A DNA stretch of 64,000 nt from Phlebotomus papatasi (taxonomy: Eukaryota; Arthropoda; Insecta; Diptera; Psychodidae): the NCBI RefSeq assembly GCF_024763615.1, contig NW_026604957.1:1-64000 (forward strand), given 5' to 3'. How positions within the stretch are numbered: the stretch's first letter is position 1; every line of letters begins with the position of its first letter. Below, in pieces: positions 59,015-64,000 of this stretch. The notes beneath the pieces are model-generated. The model had not been told where the DNA came from and ran no database searches. It saw nothing but the letters and a program-made list of their open reading frames with translations. The translations under genes and the position numbers were made by a program.

Positions 59015-59370
59015 CATTACAATAGACTACTTTGTCCAAGGTGGACAAGAGTTCATCGGAAAGGGTTGCTGGATATTCAAGGAGTTCTTAGTAATTGTCA
59101 GGGAACGTGCCAATTCCATCATCTTCATGGATAAAATTGACTAAATCGGCTTCTCAAAAATTGAGTCCGGAAGTGCAAAAGATACCGAAGCGCAGCGCAC
59201 GCTGCTTAAGCTGCTCAATAGAATTCGAAACCACAAAAAATATCAAAGTCATCATGATAACTAACAGCATTGTCATTTTCGATCTAGCTCTCTTGTGTCC
59301 CGAGCGCTTTGACCGGAACATCAAATTCCCGCCACCAAATGTAGAGCGTGCGGCCTATTCGACACATGTC
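59015..59370 (+). pseudogene. Rpt6: Processed-type pseudogene of proteasome ATPase Rpt6 (PSMC5)
   Basis: A decayed copy of the AAA core of 26S proteasome regulatory subunit 8. In order: QEFIGKGCWIFKEFLVIVRE, then SIIFMDKID (Walker B; the family has FMDEID), a TGA-type disruption (TAA), IGFSKIESGSAKD, and TEAQRTLLKLLNR (family EVQRTMLELLNQ). A frameshift follows, then TTKNIKVIMITN (family IKVIMATN sensor 1), LDLALL-like FDLALLCPERFDRNIKFPPP (family ALLRPGRIDRKIEFPPP, the arginine-finger region with the first Arg lost). No introns interrupt it. Stop, frameshift and lost catalytic residues make it non-functional. The ESGSG-like and TKNIK segments fit Rpt6 better than other Rpt subunits. Confidence 0.85.
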
Positions 59371-60189
59371 AACCCTCGTCGACGGCTGCAACCCACCAAT
59401 CCCAATTCCTTATTCCTTTAACACGCCCAACCCCTACCATCCCAAGGCGGGTGCTGAAGGTTGCTATATGGTGCTCTTGTTGCTTATGGCAATTAACATC
59501 AGTACTTCAGTGAGTGAGCATCAGTCGCCGTGGACAGTCACTCTCAGGAAGTTGAAATAAGGGTGGAAAACCTCAGTTCCCCATTTTTCCTCTATAAAGT
59601 GGTAGTATCTATTTAGGTGAGCCCCATCTGGGCTTACACAAATAAGGAAGCTTGACTGGATATACTCAAAAAACATTAGCGTAAGATAAACCTCACCTAA
59701 AGGGTCAATCTCAGGAGATTGTTGAGCTCTGATGCGTGTAGCGTCGAAGGAGTGTGCAAGGAGGCTAGAATGTATGCTCTCAGGGAAAAGCGTGTCCGTA
59801 TGACATAAGGGAACTCGAGATCGGGCGAATATCTAAAATTTTAAAGCGCATTTTCTCCACCTTTATTTTTACAATTTTTTTTTCGAAATGGCTTGAAAGA
59901 TGGCTAAGAAAACTTATGGACCTTGAATCAATTGCAGCATAATGTTGAAACGAAATATGAAGATAATCCGGGGATTGTCGGTCATTTTCTAATGTTTGAG
60001 CGTGAAGTAGAATAAATTAAAACAGTGTATTAATGAGATGGCAAAGCGTCCCAGCCTTGCGGAATGCTTGAACTCACGTGATAGAGCTCTCCTTTTTCCT
60101 TCAAAAACTCAAGATTGCGGTTTTTCTTAGGTCAAAGGTATGTTTGGACGGAATGTCCACCAAGAAATCTTAGGAGCCGTTTTTAAACA
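59371..60189. other. Unassigned sequence right of the Rpt6 pseudogene
   Basis: No gene. The Rpt6 resemblance is lost after about 59370. Confidence 0.45.
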
Positions 60190-60400
60190 AAAGAAAAAAC
60201 ATGGTTTTGGTGGGGTTGGAGGGGAGTGGGAGGAAAAGAAGAAAAACGTTTGGAGATATCATTTTTTTATTGGGGGTCACTGAAGACCGGAACTTGATAT
60301 CTCTTACCGTTAAACTCTAGGACGGTAACAAGTTGAAAAAAAGACGATTATATAACTGCTCTCTCTGTGAGTTCAAGCAGTGAAATTAGACCCTCTATTC
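60190..60400 (-). repeat. Right arm of the dispersed inverted repeat
   Basis: Inverse of 58028-58240: GGAGGGGAGTGGGAGG, CTGAAGACCGGAACTTGATATCTCTTACCGT and CTGCTCTCTCTGTGAGTT. The arms enclose about 1.95 kb including the Rpt6 pseudogene. Confidence 0.6.
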
Positions 60401-62090
60401 TAAAGTCTAATTTTTGCCATATACCTATGAAATAAAGTTATCCCAACTTATCCGTAAATTCTTCCAAAAAAACGAACGATTAAATTATAATAAATTTATA
60501 TGATCTACACTTTAATATGGGTTTAAGAAAGATATTGAGGCTTACACTGTATTAACGAGCTTGTTAAAAGGCGAATTTTTCATGAAATAAAAAGAAACAT
60601 CCACTACAGTAAACTTCACAGAATCACGTTTAGAGCAACAGCTGCGCTTTTTTGTACTTCGAAACATAAACATAAAGTCGAAACATAAAGTTGTTGTATC
60701 TTGCTAAATCGAACAAATACAGTGATGAATTGACATTTTCTGGCATGTCAGAAAAGTCAAACATATGAGAAAAACAGCTTACGCCAAAGCACTATTCTAC
60801 ATTCCTGCATACGAAAATATATTTAGAGCTGGCTTAACTTGACCTCTAGAATAACGTTTGTATGTGGTACAAACTGAAGTTATTCTTCGTTTCAATATTC
60901 AGCTGTTAAGATTTATTGTTTTTAGAATTCAATTCCCTTTTAATGAAACCTATATGGTTGTTGAAAATCCATTTTTAATTTTTTACAAATTTTTACAGTC
61001 AATATTTTCTCTCCAAAAATTGTTAAACTGAAAAAAAGTTTCAATTTCACAATTTTCTCTATTTTTTATTTTATGTTTCACAATTAGATTTTTTGTCACT
61101 TAGGAACTGCTATGACAAATTCTCCTCCTAATACAGGATGCCCCTTACCCGATTTAAGCAAATTTACGTTCTATAGAAAAATCTTAGAATTCATAATGCG
61201 GTGGGAATTATTTTTTGTAATGAAGAGTATAAAAATAAATTACTGAGCGTATCATAGGTATGATATTTTCGTAAATTATTGGACTAAATCAACGAGAAAA
61301 TTGTTCAAGAACTCGAATTCAAAAAGTTGAAATTTATTGCATAACGTAATTTAATAAAAAGTAAAATATCTCGCTTGTCAGTCTGTTCAAGATGAACATG
61401 CACGTTCATACAAATTATTTTCAAATTAGGATTTTTTAATCTTTGAGGGATAATAATGGGTTTTAATTCATATCGAACTACTTTTGAATACTTAAATCGC
61501 CAGAATATTCATCATAAGTCCTCACATCCTAAAAAGGATACGAATAATTCAACAAAAAAGTTGGATAGTTTTGGCTTCACCAAGACTTTACAAAGGTTTT
61601 CGTTACCCCTACTTTTCAAGTCAATGACTTATCCTTAAAGGATTTAAGGACTATTACACTATTTTTAGATACTTTTACTACTAGGAATGTCCTGTCATTT
61701 CAATTAGAGACGAATAGTTTAACTAATATACGGTTTTTAGTTAAATCGAGTCATTTCATGAAGTATACAAAACAAGCCTCACTTTAACGGCAAATATTGA
61801 AGAAACTAGGATGCTAAACGATCCTAAACTTTTACCATCCTATTTTCTATATCCTTAACTGTATCTGATATCAATTTGCTACCATTCTAACAAGTAGTTT
61901 CTATGATATTAGAGATTGAAAATTGTCAAATTCTTATTGAAAGTAGGTCATTATGCTTAGTGCTAATGACACCCGTTCATTCACTTCTTGATCAGCATTT
62001 TTTCGTCAGCAAAATAAAGAATGTGCAATTTTGCAATGACGCATTATGGGTTCACGAAGTTCACCTTAGTAATTAAGTGGGGTAAAAATG
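60401..62090. other. AT-rich, no gene seen
   Basis: Low-complexity AT-rich DNA with a short direct repeat (CGAAACATAAA, near 60660-60690). The short frame at 61456-61638 has no family similarity. Confidence 0.45.
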
Positions 62091-64000
62091 ATTTTGTATA
62101 AATAGGGTTAATTTTTGTTAAATAAATCAGATTGCGATAGAGATTCCTGAGTTTCACTTCTAGCAGCACGAGAGTGCTTGTTCCAGAGAAATCGCATCTC
62201 CCTTTTGGCCCAAGACCAGCGGCATCCTATTGCCTAAGGATTACCAGCGGCCAATTGGCTCCCTACTGCCAGGAAACAGCGGCTTCTCTTCAAGAAGCCT
62301 TAAGACCTAGGGCAGGCTTTGAGAATATTTCTGGAGGAATTTTTCCCTAGAGGCATTCATTTGCCGGACTGCAAGGTTGGAAATTTATTTCTAACCTTGG
62401 TTAAACTCTCTCGAGGCACCCCCGGGGGTAGCCTACACAAGGGGGCATTACTGCCTTAAGCCCGGTGGCTCGAAAGAGCCGTTACTAGAGGCCGTGAAAA
62501 CAGCCGAGAGTCAGTCCAAACAGTGGAAGAATTCCCCAGGAAGTTCTCACCAGAGCAAGGGAATAATCTGACGGGATTCGGATTATTCTCTTCCTCTAGC
62601 TTCGGCTTTTCAGCTGTTTGGAGCCGAAACATGGTCCTTCGAGCCGGATAATCCTTACAAGATTATCCGGCATCGTTGAGGTCCCAACCCAAGGTGTCTA
62701 CGCAGAGGACGTTAATCACCAACCAGAGGACTGCTTCTTCCCTGTGGACATACGACAAGCAGTTAGAAGGGAACCTCATCAGTGATCTATCAGCGACACT
62801 GACCATACCAATGAGAGTATCTTGGAAAGATATTCGACTCACCGTGACGTCAGTCTTCATAAGACGTCATTTCACCAGCGATTGACATCAGTTTCATCGT
62901 TTCTCGTCTCATCAGCAGGCAGCTAATTCTCCAAGAAGTAGTGCACGACTCCTTGGAAGGATTCCGGCGAAGGTGTCCTGGGACAGCTCATCCTTCATCC
63001 ATTGTCTTCAGGAGGTTCGCAGACGACTTTTCTAAGTCATTCCATCACTGAGTCCAGTCTCACGTGATCAGCAGATTTATTCCAATCTGTGTTGGGTGCC
63101 CTCTATTCTCGAGCGGTGTTCCCATTCAACGGCAAACCGGATCCATTGCCAAATCTTCAGCCTGCAGTATTTCTTTAAGGAAACATCGCAGGATCCATCA
63201 TCGAGTCCTGTCTCCGGTGATTCAACGATATTCTATCGTTAGAGGACCTCATCAGAAGGTTCCAGACTACAGTTCTCATCGAATCAAGATTGAGAAAGGT
63301 CCAACGTCGTTTCAAGGTCCAGTCCAGACGACATCCATCCAGATCTTATTCAGAAGATCACTACCATAAGAACGTTCTCCACAATCCTCGAGGAGAAAAA
63401 AAACACTTTATCAGTTGACTGATCTTCGGTGAATTTACTCACCAAACTTCATCAATTTCTGGGAAATTTACGCCTTTCCAGAAAGAATCCAGCATCCGCC
63501 CAGATCCATTGGGAAAGCAATCACATTCGCTGATTGCCACAGCTTGTTGACTCACCACCTCGCTGCAACACATCCAGAAGACAAGAGGGTGGAAGTCCAA
63601 GAATCAAAAAATCGGCAAGAACACTCTATATCTGAGTGCTTCTTCATAAATTTGCCAATCCAGGCATTTTCCTTGTGGGACACCACACATTCTTCCGTAT
63701 CTTCAAAATCCACTAGAGATACAGAATTATCACAGACTCACTGCACCATCCACGCACTCACGAAATATATTCACGGATATCATTATCTCACGGAGAGGTC
63801 GCAAAGTCCAACACGTCACATTCCGCACTAATTTCACACAATTCATCTACAATTAAAAATCAAAAGTGCAAACGTTGGAATATTGAAACGGCAATCCACG
63901 ACGCGCGAAGAAGGCACAGTGAGGATCAGATTACATTTGGGTAAATCACACGTCCAGTGTTGACACACACCAAAGCTTTCTTCAATAATTCCCTACAACT
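62091..64000 (+). other. GC-richer block with TATA box; possible LTR/leader, no gene recognised
   Basis: Composition rises sharply at about 62130. TATAAATAG at 62097-62105 is followed about 30 bp later by TCAGATT (62127), a standard insect core promoter spacing. A palindrome CCCCCGGGGG lies near 62425. Frames at 62676-62885, 63064-63369 and 63544-63831 show no recognisable domain and no consistent coding feel. It may be the LTR and leader of a retrotransposon continuing off the window, or the 5' UTR of an unknown gene. Confidence 0.35.
62643..62671. repeat. Perfect 11-bp stem hairpin
   Basis: GCCGGATAATC, loop CTTACAA, GATTATCCGGC. Isolated in the GC-rich block; role unknown. Confidence 0.85.

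Noticed and set aside
63064..63831. Frames of 101 and 95 codons at the right end
   Set aside because: No domain, no splice-supported extension, Ser/His/Gln-rich composition as in non-coding leader sequence.

Overview
This window reads as nuclear DNA of an insect, most likely a dipteran. It has AT-rich introns and intergenic DNA, GT-AG spliced genes of animal type, an insect-style shutdown/FKBP6-like gene, and dense insect-type transposable elements (BEL/Pao, Ty3/gypsy gag, LINE remnants, TTAA and TA miniature elements). A nematoceran such as a sand fly is a guess; the sequence alone does not fix the species.

Left third (1-15.3 kb), the gene island. A Tip60/KAT5 histone acetyltransferase gene runs leftward off the window (five exons seen). 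It is divergent from a P58IPK/DNAJC3 ER co-chaperone gene (five exons; the inferred CDS of 1497 nt closes exactly in frame). The two share a 358-bp intergenic promoter carrying an ERSE-like CCAAT-N9-CCACA motif, which fits a gene of the unfolded protein response. Convergent with P58IPK lies an intronless shutdown-like FKBP-TPR gene (piRNA pathway). The two large introns (4.1 and 5.4 kb) are filled with miniature transposons, including two families present as opposed pairs.

Middle (15.3-26.4 kb), a transposon cluster. A 5.9-kb foldback element has 1.85-kb inverted arms, GTCC/GGAC tetranucleotide arrays, hairpin tips and TA target duplications, and holds a decayed transposase-like frame in its spacer. 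Next come an intact gag-only ORF and a truncated BEL/Pao pol fragment.

Satellite block (26.4-54.8 kb). About 141 copies of a 147-bp satellite are interrupted once by a 5'-truncated LINE-like insert. They pass through a short 92-bp repeat into about 66 copies of a 93-bp satellite organised as (n+1) x 93 + 34 bp modules. Both show large in-phase segmental duplications. Long open frames here are a by-product of periods divisible by three.

Right end (54.8-64 kb). A second intact gag-only ORF abuts the satellite. It is followed by a 344-bp non-autonomous copy of the foldback element sitting at a TA inside a LINE remnant, an ancient inverted repeat pair, and a decayed intronless proteasome Rpt6 (PSMC5) pseudogene. 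The last 1.9 kb is a more GC-rich block with a TATA box and a strong hairpin, without a recognisable gene. No tRNA, rRNA or CRISPR array was recognised.
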